From positions 2,790,001 to 2,854,000 of the forward strand of contig NZ_CP083692.1 of NCBI RefSeq assembly GCF_020096995.1: DNA of 64,000 bases. The letters are read 5' to 3'. Under the pieces are notes generated by a model. The model was not told the origin of the DNA, did not search any database, and saw nothing but the letters and a program-made list of their open reading frames with translations. The translations under genes were made by a program, and so were the position numbers. How positions within the stretch are numbered: the first letter of the stretch is position 1; the number at the start of each line of letters is the position of its first letter. Positions 46,447-56,713 of the stretch are shown here, in pieces. The DNA comes from Leucobacter sp. Psy1. GTDB lineage: Bacteria; Actinomycetota; Actinomycetes; Actinomycetales; Microbacteriaceae.

Positions 46447-47298
46447 ATGACCACTCCTGCTGCACGAAAGCTGCTCGACGGCTTCTCGCTCGAGATGACC
46501 GGCAAGGACATTCCAGGACTCGATGAAGCGCACGAGTCGATTCCCCAGGGCACGAAGATCAATGTCACCTTCCTCGGCAATGAAGACCTGGAGATGCGCA
46601 TCGCGGCATCGAAAGCCGTCGAGGACTTCGGCTTCATCCCCGTTCCCCACATCTCGGCACGACGCCTGCAGTCCCAGGACCAGCTCGAAGAGTTTCTCGG
46701 CCGCCTGCAGGAGATCGGCGCCTCGGAGCGCATCTTCTGCGTCGGCGGCGATCCCGCAACACCCGAGGGCCCGTACCCCGACTCGCTGACCGTCATCCAG
46801 TCCGGCGTGCTCCAGAAATACGGCGTCCGTGAGGTCTCGATCGCCGGTTACCCCGAGGGCCACCCGGACATCCCGAACGAGGTCCTCTGGCAGCACCTCG
46901 AGGAGAAGTCCGCCGTGTTGAACACGCAGGGACTCAACGCGGTCATCCTGACCCAGTTCGCCTTCGACGCGGAAGCCGTATTGCAGTGGGTGCTGGAGGT
47001 TCGCGCGCGCGGGATCGAATCCGAGATCCGGATCGGCACGCCAGGGCCCGCCGGCATCAAGCGTCTGCTCGGGTACGCACGACGCTTCGGCGTCGGGGCC
47101 AGCACGGGAATCGTGAAGAAGTACGGTTTCTCGCTGACGAATCTCATGGGCACCGCCGGCCCTGATCGCTTCATGGAAGAGCTCGGCAACCTGCTCGAGG
47201 TGAACCCTTCGAGCGGGAACGTCCGCACTCACTTCTATACTTTCGGTGGCCTGCTCGCCACGTCAGAGTGGGCGCGGGACTTCGCCTCGAAGCAGTAG
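46447..47298 (+). CDS. metF: Methylenetetrahydrofolate reductase-like protein
   Basis: A 283-residue TIM-barrel flavoprotein of the MTHFR family. It has the barrel segments FGFIPVPHISARRLQ, RIFCVGGDPATPEGP and VILTQFAFDAEAVLQW. In SYK-6-type O-demethylation a MetF oxidises the 5-methyl-THF formed by LigM to methylene-THF; the position directly ahead of purU and a LigM-like gene argues for that role here rather than methionine synthesis. ATG 46447. It is the first gene of the operon. Confidence 0.83.
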   Translation: MTTPAARKLLDGFSLEMTGKDIPGLDEAHESIPQGTKINVTFLGNEDLEMRIAASKAVEDFGFIPVPHISARRLQSQDQLEEFLGRLQEIGASERIFCVGGDPATPEGPYPDSLTVIQSGVLQKYGVREVSIAGYPEGHPDIPNEVLWQHLEEKSAVLNTQGLNAVILTQFAFDAEAVLQWVLEVRARGIESEIRIGTPGPAGIKRLLGYARRFGVGASTGIVKKYGFSLTNLMGTAGPDRFMEELGNLLEVNPSSGNVRTHFYTFGGLLATSEWARDFASKQ

Positions 47299-47311
47299 AA
47301 AAGGGAACGCC

Positions 47312-49644
<2,333 letters not shown>

Positions 49645-49666
49645 TCGCACCGGAAGATTGTACGCT

Positions 49667-49698
49667 GAGAGGGGTCGGGGCATGCCCCGGCCCCTCTC
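49667..49698 (+). terminator. Terminator after the LigM-like gene
   Basis: GAGAGGGGTCGGGGC (49667-49681) and GCCCCGGCCCCTCTC (49684-49698) form a very stable hairpin with one G-T pair. It closes the metF-purU-ligM operon. Confidence 0.75.
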
Positions 49699-49740
49699 TC
49701 ATCAACTGAGCCTCCCGGCCCACTGAACAAGGACTGCACC

Positions 49741-50340
49741 ATGAGCCTTCGCAGCGCACTGCTTGCGCTTCTGCGCGTCGGCCCGATGTCGGGCTACGAC
49801 CTCCAGAAGCAGTTCTCGCAGTCGGTGGGACATGTGTGGCACGCCGCGGATTCTCAGATCTATCCGGAGCTGCGCAAGATGGCGAACGAGGGACTTGTCG
49901 TCGCCGAGGAGCAATCGCGCGGAGAGCGTGGTATCCGCCGCATCTACCACGTGACCGAGGCCGGAGACCGCGCCTTCCTGGAGTGGATGAACAGTCCTCC
50001 CGACTATCAGCGCACTCGCGACGCCGCGCACCTGCGCGCGGCGTACCTCGAGTCGGCCGAGCCCGACGCGGCGCGCGCCTTCTTGCGCGCGCATATCGAT
50101 CATTGGCGGCACGAACTTGAATGCTGGGACGGCGAGCTCGCGCACATCGAAGCACTCGACAACCCGATGCTCGTCAATCGTCTGCGGGTGACCGACGAGC
50201 GCGATCACGAACGGACCATCGCTTACAAGCGTTTCGCCTACGAGGGGCTCGCGGAGCGCGCACGAGCGGAGATCGCGTGGGCGCAGCACGGACTCGAGAC
50301 CGTCGACCGGCTGGAACGCGGCCGATCCGAAGAAGGGTGA
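49741..50340 (+). CDS. PadR family transcriptional regulator
   Basis: A 199-residue repressor. The PadR winged helix shows LLALLRVGPMSGYDLQKQF, VWHAADSQIYPELRKM and RRIYHVTEAGDRAFLEW; the helical C-terminal Vir_act_alpha domain covers about 95-195. PadR proteins commonly respond to phenolic acids, which suits this region. folE follows after 7 bp. A candidate operator is the TACCTACATAGGTA palindrome at 46383. Confidence 0.87.
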   Translation: MSLRSALLALLRVGPMSGYDLQKQFSQSVGHVWHAADSQIYPELRKMANEGLVVAEEQSRGERGIRRIYHVTEAGDRAFLEWMNSPPDYQRTRDAAHLRAAYLESAEPDAARAFLRAHIDHWRHELECWDGELAHIEALDNPMLVNRLRVTDERDHERTIAYKRFAYEGLAERARAEIAWAQHGLETVDRLERGRSEEG

Positions 50341-50347
50341 CGCGGCC

Positions 50348-50878
50348 ATGAGTATCGACCGGGAACGCGCGATGCGCGCCGTGACGGAGTTTCTCGCAGC
50401 GATGGGTGTCGATCCGGAGATCGCCGAACTCCGCAGAACCCCGGAGCGCGTGACCGACCTCGCTGCCGAGATGTTCGCGCAGGCCGGAGCCGACCCCGCG
50501 GATGCCCTGGGCGTGCCGATGGAGATTTCCGCAGGCGAAGCGGAGGGGCAGGCCGTCTCCGTCACAGATGTCTCGTTCCGCTCCATCTGCCCCCACCACC
50601 TCCTACCGTTCGAGGGCCGGGTCGATGTCACCTACTCGCCCCGCCGTCGCCTGGCGGGCTTCAGCAGAATCGTCAAGCTGGTCTCGAGTACCGCGAAACG
50701 ACCGCAGCTGCAAGAACGTCTCGGCGAACAGATCGCCGAAGCGATCATGACCGTGCTCGAACCCCGCGGGGTCACAGTGCGCATCGAGGCGACGCACGGC
50801 TGCGTCGAAGCGCTCGAACCCCACGGCAAGGGCACGAAGATGGTCACGGTGTGCACGCGGGGCGAGTCACTGAACTGA
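50348..50878 (+). CDS. folE: GTP cyclohydrolase I
   Basis: Starts pterin/folate synthesis from GTP. The 176-residue protein is a short FolE. The zinc and catalytic residues are seen in SVTDVSFRSICPHHLLPFEG and ATHGCVE. ATG 50348. Sitting between PadR and GntR regulators in a folate-dependent demethylation cluster, it may be a dedicated copy that raises the THF pool rather than the housekeeping gene. Confidence 0.87.
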   Translation: MSIDRERAMRAVTEFLAAMGVDPEIAELRRTPERVTDLAAEMFAQAGADPADALGVPMEISAGEAEGQAVSVTDVSFRSICPHHLLPFEGRVDVTYSPRRRLAGFSRIVKLVSSTAKRPQLQERLGEQIAEAIMTVLEPRGVTVRIEATHGCVEALEPHGKGTKMVTVCTRGESLN

Positions 50879-50936
50879 ACGCGCTGCGGTATCGTTCTTC
50901 GATGCTTCCCCGTGCCACAATGGACCGGAACCGGTG

Positions 50937-50950
50937 CGACAAAATTGTCG
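50937..50950. promoter_or_regulatory. Putative autoregulatory operator of the GntR gene
   Basis: CGACAAAATTGTCG has 6-bp inverted arms around AA, with TTGTC shared with the motif at 56436 and 60706. It lies 28 bp upstream of the GntR start. Confidence 0.5.
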
Positions 50951-50978
50951 CCAAGATACTCGGCGATAGGGGAACGCA

Positions 50979-51629
50979 GTGTCCGAGCAGTCGACCGTCA
51001 AGGCCAACTCCGAGAGCGTAGCCCACCACGTCCGCCAAGCCATTCTGGACGGGGAGTTCGTCCCTCGGCAGCGTCTGATCGAAGCCGACCTCAGTACCGA
51101 GTTCGGCGCGACCCGCGCCGCGGTGCGCCACGCCTTGATGACACTCGAGGGTGAAGGACTGATCGAACGAATGCCGAACCGCGGCGCACGCGTCCGGGCT
51201 ATCTCACCGAACGAGGCGATCGAGATCGTCGAAGTGCGCGTCGGACTCGAAGTGCTGGTCGCTCGGCGCGCAGCCGAACGCATCGAAGCAGATCGCATTG
51301 CAGCGCTCGCGTCACTGCGAGACGGCATGCGCACCGCCGTCGAATCGGGCGACCTCGTGCGCTATGCCGCACTCAATCAAGAGATGGACGCCGTCTTGCG
51401 CGAGATCTCTCACCACGGGGTGGCGAACCAGCTCCTCGAACGGCTTCGCGCCCAAGCCGCGAGGCACCAGTTCAGACTGGCCTTCGACCCGCAACGGGCG
51501 AACGCATCTGTAGAAGAGCACGCCGCGATCATCGACGCCGTGATCGCACGCGACCCCGACGCCGCCGCGACTGCGACGGAGACGCACCTCGCGGCGATCA
51601 TCCAAGCAATCTCGCGCACGCACGCCTGA
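50979..51629 (+). CDS. GntR/FCD family regulator of the aromatic cluster
   Basis: A 216-residue regulator. The N-terminal winged helix shows ILDGEFVPRQRLIEADLSTEFG, AVRHALMTLEGEGLIERMPNRG. The all-helical FCD effector domain covers about 80-215, with EEHAAIIDAVIARDPDAA. A GTG start. FCD regulators often bind nTTGTnnACAAn sites; ATTGTCAACAAT occurs upstream of the importer operon and of the demethylase/gal genes. So this protein is the prime candidate for their repressor. Confidence 0.85.
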   Translation: MSEQSTVKANSESVAHHVRQAILDGEFVPRQRLIEADLSTEFGATRAAVRHALMTLEGEGLIERMPNRGARVRAISPNEAIEIVEVRVGLEVLVARRAAERIEADRIAALASLRDGMRTAVESGDLVRYAALNQEMDAVLREISHHGVANQLLERLRAQAARHQFRLAFDPQRANASVEEHAAIIDAVIARDPDAAATATETHLAAIIQAISRTHA

Positions 51630-51637
51630 CACACGCC

Positions 51638-51675
51638 GACGCCGACGCTCCGGTCAGGTCCGGAGCGTCGGCGTC
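51638..51675. terminator. Bidirectional terminator between GntR and the ABC binding-protein gene
   Basis: 16-bp perfect arms GACGCCGACGCTCCGG (51638-51653) and 51660-51675, with a 6-nt loop, between converging stop codons. Confidence 0.82.
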
Positions 51676-51690
51676 AACGCATACGGGGTG

Positions 51691-52929
51691 CTACTCCAGC
51701 TGATCGACGGTGTCGAACCCTTGACCGTTGTACTTCTGCACCACGACCGTCGAGACAGCCGGTTCGCCGTCTTCGGTCGTGTTCACCGTCGTACCCTCGA
51801 GCATCAACGGGGCTTGGAAGTCCTCGATGCTGCGCAGCGATTCCATGAAACTCTCGCGCGTGGGCTCTTCCATGTCCTGGAAGACCTGTTCGAGCGTGGC
51901 GCCGAGCATGTAGCTCCACATGCAGTGCGGGAACGCCGGCACGTCGGAGTAGTCCGCGTACTCCTCAAGATTCGACAGGAAGGTCTGGACATCCTCGTCG
52001 TCCGAGAACTCGGGCGAGGCCGGTGCCTTGGCAAACGCCACCGAGTAGACGCCTGGATACGCATCGGCACCGCCTGGTTCGAGGATAGCCCCCGGGCTGG
52101 AGGTATTCGAGGGAAGGAACCAGCTCGGCTCCCACCCGATGCTCTGCGCACGCTCGAGCGAGGAGATCACGAGCGGGGTGATCGACATCGCGTTGAAAAA
52201 CACGTCGGCGTCGGTGGCGGCGAGCTCGGTGAGCTGCGCGTCAACGGAGGTGTCGGTGGCCTCGTAGGTGAGTTCGCCGACAACCTCGATGTTGTCAGAC
52301 CCCGCGATCGCCTCCTTGAAGCCCTCGACGTACCCCTCTCCGAAGTCGTCGTTCTGCGAGAGGATCGCGACCTTGTGATCCTCAGACGACGCCGCAAGCA
52401 TCTCCCCGAACGCTTCGCCCTCGTTCTGATAGACCGGCACCCAACCGAGGGACCATGGGCTCTCCTCCTGGTCACTGAAGATGGGGTCACCCGTCATAAC
52501 GAGCGCCTGAGGCACCTCATCTGCAGTGGCGGCTTCGCGCCACGCGAGGTTGGTCGGCGTGCCGAGACCCGAGGTGATGGCAAACGCCTCGTTCTTCAGC
52601 GTCTGGAAGTTGGAGGAGGCCTTCTGCGGATCGTAAGCGTCGTCGAGCGCTTCGATCTGCACCTCGCGGGTCTTCCCATCGCCGAACTCGATACCGCCGG
52701 CGGCGTTGGCGGCACCCATGTAGGCGCGGAGCCCTGCGACGGTGCAGGTTCCGGGGCCGGCGGTACCTCCGCTCAACGGCGTCGTCACTCCGAGCGTGAT
52801 GGACTCATCCGTGATGCCGGGGCTCGCCTCGCCTCCGCCGTCCCGCGCACACGCACTCAGGACGAGGAGCGCGGCTGCCGACAGCGCCACGGCGCCGAAG
52901 GCCCCCCGCGTTCTGATGTTCCTCTTCAT
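51691..52929 (-). CDS. livK: ABC transporter substrate-binding lipoprotein (LivK type)
   Basis: A 412-residue extracellular binding protein of the Peripla_BP_6 family. ATG 52929 gives a basic N-terminus and a hydrophobic core ending in the lipobox LSAC (Cys27), so it is a membrane-anchored lipoprotein. It binds the ligand for the LivFGHM importer; in this context an aromatic acid such as syringate or vanillate is more likely than branched-chain amino acids. It is the last gene of the operon. Confidence 0.85.
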   Translation of the reverse strand: MKRNIRTRGAFGAVALSAAALLVLSACARDGGGEASPGITDESITLGVTTPLSGGTAGPGTCTVAGLRAYMGAANAAGGIEFGDGKTREVQIEALDDAYDPQKASSNFQTLKNEAFAITSGLGTPTNLAWREAATADEVPQALVMTGDPIFSDQEESPWSLGWVPVYQNEGEAFGEMLAASSEDHKVAILSQNDDFGEGYVEGFKEAIAGSDNIEVVGELTYEATDTSVDAQLTELAATDADVFFNAMSITPLVISSLERAQSIGWEPSWFLPSNTSSPGAILEPGGADAYPGVYSVAFAKAPASPEFSDDEDVQTFLSNLEEYADYSDVPAFPHCMWSYMLGATLEQVFQDMEEPTRESFMESLRSIEDFQAPLMLEGTTVNTTEDGEPAVSTVVVQKYNGQGFDTVDQLE

Positions 52930-52950
52930 TCTTCTCACCTTTCTCATGAA

Positions 52951-53979
52951 CTATTGCGAGTTGTGGGTGCTGTATTCGGGCGGCGGCGCCCCCGCATCTG
53001 CAGGTGGCGCGCCGGGTCGCACCCCGGGCGATCTCCGAAGTCCGGCGAGAGTGCGTGGCAGCGATGCCAGGCCACCAGGAAGCAGGAACAGGACGAGCAG
53101 GAGGATCGCGCCCTGCAGTGCGGCCGTCAGGTTCGGGTCGATGGCATTTGTCAGCACCGGCACGAAGACGTAGTAGATGCCGCCGATGACCGAACCGACC
53201 ATGGTCGCGGCACCACCGATCACCATCGAGGCGACCAACGTGATCGAGTGATGGAACGAGAGCGTCTCGGGTGACGTGTACTGCAGCACGGTCATGTAGA
53301 GGAACCCACTCACTCCCCCGACGAGCGAGGCGATCGTGAAGGCGAGCACCTTGTACCAGTACGGAGAAATGCCCATCGACGAGGCGACGGCCGGGTTCTC
53401 CTTCACGATGGCGAGCGCTCTCCCGAACTTGCCGCGCACGAAGTTACGCACGAGCGCGAACGTTACAGCGGCGATCACGATCACGAGGTAGAGCTTCCAC
53501 TGGTCGTTGTAGAGGCCGGTCCACTCGGGGGCGTCCGAGAATCGCGAGGAGACGCCCTGCGAACCGCCCGTCCAATCGCTCAGTCGTTTCGCGAGCGGCA
53601 ATCCGACGATCGGAAGCGCGATCGTCACCATCGCTATGGCGAGGCCCCCGAGACGCGCGGCCGCCAGCGCGATGAGCAGCCCGGCGAGCGCGGGAATGAT
53701 GAGGGCGAGCACGAACGTGAGCACGATGTTCCAGTCGTGCGTGACGCCGTACGCGGTGACGTACGCACCGAGACCCAGGAAGAAGATCTGTCCGAGCGAC
53801 ACCTGACCCGCGTACCCCATGACCACGTTCAGACCGAGCACCGCCACCGCGAAGACGATGATGCGGGCGATGGTGTCGTTCGCGATCTCAGGCAGCACGA
53901 GCGGAAGCACGACGGCCAGAGCGACCAGAACACCGAGTGCAGCCCAGTGAACCGCGGGCTTCTTGAGCAACTGCGACAT
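52951..53979 (-). CDS. livM: Branched-chain-type ABC transporter permease LivM
   Basis: A 342-residue membrane permease with about ten helices and the family segment GYAGQVSLGQIFFLGLGAYVTA. The cytoplasmic loop with ENPAVASSMGISPYWYKVLAF contacts the ATPases. The tail after residue 315 is Pro/Ala/Gly-rich. ATG 53979 overlaps the livH stop by one base. Confidence 0.9.
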   Translation of the reverse strand: MSQLLKKPAVHWAALGVLVALAVVLPLVLPEIANDTIARIIVFAVAVLGLNVVMGYAGQVSLGQIFFLGLGAYVTAYGVTHDWNIVLTFVLALIIPALAGLLIALAAARLGGLAIAMVTIALPIVGLPLAKRLSDWTGGSQGVSSRFSDAPEWTGLYNDQWKLYLVIVIAAVTFALVRNFVRGKFGRALAIVKENPAVASSMGISPYWYKVLAFTIASLVGGVSGFLYMTVLQYTSPETLSFHHSITLVASMVIGGAATMVGSVIGGIYYVFVPVLTNAIDPNLTAALQGAILLLVLFLLPGGLASLPRTLAGLRRSPGVRPGAPPADAGAPPPEYSTHNSQ

Positions 53980-54860
53980 CAGACTCTCACCACCGTTTTC
54001 CGGCCGAACAGGCCCTGGGGTCTCACCACGAGCACTACGAAGATCAGGATGAACGGGACCGCGACTTTCAGGTCGTGGCCGATGAAGGGCACGTAGACTG
54101 CCGCGAGGTTCTCGAGCACACCGATCAGAGCTGCTGCGACGACGACCCCGATGGGACTCGTCAAGCCTCCGAGGATCACGGCGGCGAGCGCGTACACCAG
54201 GGCCGTGTCCATCATGCCCGGCGTCAGGGTGAGCTGCGGGGCGACCAGAACGCCCGCGACGGCACCGAGCGCGGCTGCGAGCCCCCATCCCACCATGAGC
54301 AGCCGGCCGACGGGCATGCCTGCGAATGCCGCCGACTGCTGGTTGATCGACACCGCGCGCAGGGCGAGTCCGAGCTTCGTGCCGACAAACATGAGCTGCA
54401 GCAGCCCCATGATGGCGAGGATCACGATGATGGTGCCGAGGGAGCGCACGCTCACCGACGCTCCGAGCAGGGAAATCGTCTGATTCGGGAAGAGCGACGG
54501 GAACAGCTGGTTGTTGTAAGACCAGAGCCACGCGCAGATGCCGGTGATGAGGGTCAGCAGACCGATCGTCACCACCACCGCGGTATCGGGGTTGCCCTGC
54601 TCGAACTTGCGGATCAGCAACCGCTCGACGATGGCCCCGACGAAGAACGAGATCACGATGGTGATGAGGATCGCCAGGATGAGCGGAACGCCGAAGCCCA
54701 GGAAGGTGAATGCGATGTACCCGGAGAGCACGGCCATCGCGCCCTGCGCGAAGTTGACCATGCCGGTGGCCTGGTGCACGAGCACGATCGCGAGGGCAAG
54801 CGCCGCGTAGATCGAGCCAGTCGAGAGACCGTCGATCAGTAGCTGGATGAAGGTGCCCAT
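53979..54860 (-). CDS. livH: Branched-chain-type ABC transporter permease LivH
   Basis: A 293-residue permease with about eight helices. It shows QLLIDGLSTGSIYAALALAI at the N-terminus, MVNFAQGAMAVLSGYIAF and the coupling-loop region LALRAVSINQQSAAFAGMPV. ATG 54860, 3 bp after livF. It pairs with LivM to form the transmembrane channel. Confidence 0.9.
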   Translation of the reverse strand: MGTFIQLLIDGLSTGSIYAALALAIVLVHQATGMVNFAQGAMAVLSGYIAFTFLGFGVPLILAILITIVISFFVGAIVERLLIRKFEQGNPDTAVVVTIGLLTLITGICAWLWSYNNQLFPSLFPNQTISLLGASVSVRSLGTIIVILAIMGLLQLMFVGTKLGLALRAVSINQQSAAFAGMPVGRLLMVGWGLAAALGAVAGVLVAPQLTLTPGMMDTALVYALAAVILGGLTSPIGVVVAAALIGVLENLAAVYVPFIGHDLKVAVPFILIFVVLVVRPQGLFGRKTVVRV

Positions 54861-54863
54861 GTC

Positions 54864-55574
54864 TCAACCTCCCAGGTAGGCGCGTCGGATTTCGTCCATG
54901 GTGCGCAACTCTTCGGTCGACCCCGAGAGCACGCTGCGTCCTGTCTCGAGTACGACCGCCTCGTCGACCAGCGAGAATGCGAGGTTCGCGTTCTGCTCGA
55001 CGACGAGCATCGAAATACCCGATTCGACACGGAGCCGTTTGATCGCCTGGTACACCGCTTTGGCGGTACCAGGGGCGAGACCGAGGGATGCCTCATCGAG
55101 CAGCAGCAACTTCGGTTTCGCCATGAACGCCCGCGCGACCGCGAGCATCTGCTGCTCGCCTCCCGAAAGCGTCGACCCGTTCGCGCTCACCCGCTCCTGC
55201 AGCTGCGGGAAGAGCTCGAGGCAGTAGTCGATGTCGGTCGCGATTGCCGCCCGATCTTTCCGCAGATACGCGCCGACCTTGAGGTTCTCGCGCACCGTGA
55301 GGTCGCCGAGTGTGCCGCGCCCCTCGGGCACATGCGCGATCCCGAGCGCCGCGACCTGATCGGGCCGCAGGCCACGAATGTCGCGGCCGAGGAAGCGAAC
55401 GGATCCCCCGGCCCTCACCACACCGGTGATGGCTCGCAGTGTGGTTGTCTTGCCAGCGCCGTTCGCTCCAAGCACCCCGACGGCACCGCCATCGGGCACC
55501 GACAGCGAGACACCATCGAGCACTTGCACCGACCCATAGGACGCGGTGACGTTCTCCAGTTCAAGCAGCGGCAT
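54864..55574 (-). CDS. livF: ABC transporter ATP-binding protein LivF
   Basis: A 236-residue ATPase. Walker A GANGAGKTTT, signature LSGGEQQMLAVARAFM, Walker B LLLLDEASLGLAP and the switch His region LVVEQNA are complete. ATG 55574 lies inside the end of livG (14-nt overlap). It energises import together with LivG. Confidence 0.93.
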   Translation of the reverse strand: MPLLELENVTASYGSVQVLDGVSLSVPDGGAVGVLGANGAGKTTTLRAITGVVRAGGSVRFLGRDIRGLRPDQVAALGIAHVPEGRGTLGDLTVRENLKVGAYLRKDRAAIATDIDYCLELFPQLQERVSANGSTLSGGEQQMLAVARAFMAKPKLLLLDEASLGLAPGTAKAVYQAIKRLRVESGISMLVVEQNANLAFSLVDEAVVLETGRSVLSGSTEELRTMDEIRRAYLGG

Positions 55575-56343
55575 CGGCGTCGTCCTTTCCGATGTACGCC
55601 TCGATCACGCGGGGATCGGATTGTGCTTCGGCAGCGGTGCCTTCGAGCAGCTTCGCGCCGTGATCGAGCACAACGACACGATCGGTCAGCGCGGCGATAA
55701 GACCCATGTGATGCTCGACGATCACAATGGTGACGTCTGCCTCGCGCCCCAGACGTCTCACCGTCTCGATGAGCTGTTCAACCTCTGAGTGGGGCAGGCC
55801 CGCCGCCGGCTCGTCGAGCAGGAGGAGCTGCGGTTTACCCATCAGGGCCCGGCAGAGCTCGATCCCTTTGTGCAGGCCGTGCGAGAGCTCATCTGCCCGT
55901 CGATGCGCAGCCCACCCGAGCCCATTTTCTTCGAGCAGACGCAACGCCTCCGCCCGCAGGGATCGTTCGGCTCGCGTCACGTGAGGCAACCGGAGAGACC
56001 ACGCGAGCGGACCGCCCGGGAGCCTCGTGTGCGCTCCAAGCATGACGTTCTCGAGTACCGTCTCACGCAGCTGCAGCGCCGGGTGCTGGAAGGTGCGGGC
56101 GAGCCCGTGCCCGCTCATCTGCGCGGGGCGAGAGCCTCGGACCTCGGTGTCATCGATGCGGATCGATCCGGAGCTCGGCCGATAATGCCCGCTGATGCAG
56201 TTGAAGAGCGATGTCTTGCCCGCTCCGTTGGGACCCACCAGACCGAACACCTGCCCAGGCTCCACCTCGAAACCGACATCGCGCAGCACTGTGACGCCTC
56301 CGAAATGGAGGTTCACCCCCTGCAAGGTCAACCGAGCTGCCAT
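55561..56343 (-). CDS. livG: ABC transporter ATP-binding protein LivG
   Basis: A 260-residue ATPase of the LivG group. Walker A GPNGAGKTSLFNCISG, the LSHGLHKGIELCRALM signature (Gln/Gly changes to HGLHKG are notable), Walker B LLLLDEPAAGLP and switch VIVEHHM are seen. ATG 56343 was chosen: the predicted promoter (-10 at 56415-56420) starts transcription downstream of the GTG at 56418. First gene of livG-F-H-M-K. Confidence 0.88.
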   Translation of the reverse strand: MAARLTLQGVNLHFGGVTVLRDVGFEVEPGQVFGLVGPNGAGKTSLFNCISGHYRPSSGSIRIDDTEVRGSRPAQMSGHGLARTFQHPALQLRETVLENVMLGAHTRLPGGPLAWSLRLPHVTRAERSLRAEALRLLEENGLGWAAHRRADELSHGLHKGIELCRALMGKPQLLLLDEPAAGLPHSEVEQLIETVRRLGREADVTIVIVEHHMGLIAALTDRVVVLDHGAKLLEGTAAEAQSDPRVIEAYIGKDDADAAA

Positions 56344-56414
56344 AGCCTCTGCACTTCCTCGTTCATCGCCATTGATCCAACGGGTCTTCCGGGCGGGCGC
56401 CGGAACCCACTCTG

Positions 56415-56447
56415 ACACTAGGAATCCGCACCCACATTGTCAACAAT
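56415..56447 (-). promoter_or_regulatory. Promoter and GntR-type operator of the liv operon
   Basis: Reading the minus strand, -35 TTGACA (56438-56443) and -10 TAGTGT (56415-56420) have a 17-bp spacer. The palindrome ATTGTCAACAAT (56436-56447) covers the -35. The identical 12-mer occurs at 60706, again over a -35. Confidence 0.75.
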
Positions 56448-56521
56448 TTATTCGTCAAAGTTGCTGACATGTTGTTCGCGCCTCATCAGTATGCTCGCGC
56501 GATCCTGTCGTCGGTGAGTGG

Positions 56522-56540
56522 AATTCCGTTGAACGGAATT
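56522..56540. promoter_or_regulatory. 19-bp perfect palindrome upstream of the liv operon
   Basis: AATTCCGTTGAACGGAATT has 9-bp perfect arms around one base. It lies about 80 bp upstream of the liv -35, in a 370-bp gap with no gene. Palindromes of the TTCCG-n5-CGGAA kind are bound by several IclR- and TetR-type regulators; no such gene is in the window. Confidence 0.55.
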
Positions 56541-56713
56541 GCAGGCCGAGACCCGTGCGTATCTTTTGAGCGGGTAGTGTCGGCTCTCGCCGCAACATGA
56601 TCTATCGCGTCTCGGTGAACGCCTCGATGTTCGCGTCGGCTCCCCCATGCCGGGAACCAGTTCCTGAGGCGAGTACTCGCCCGCACCGTCAGACCGAGCA
56701 GTTCACAAGGTCG

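Noticed and set aside
56344..56418. Longer livG starting at GTG 56418
   Set aside because: The predicted -10 (56415-56420) covers this codon, so it would not be transcribed; ATG 56343 gives the usual LivG length.
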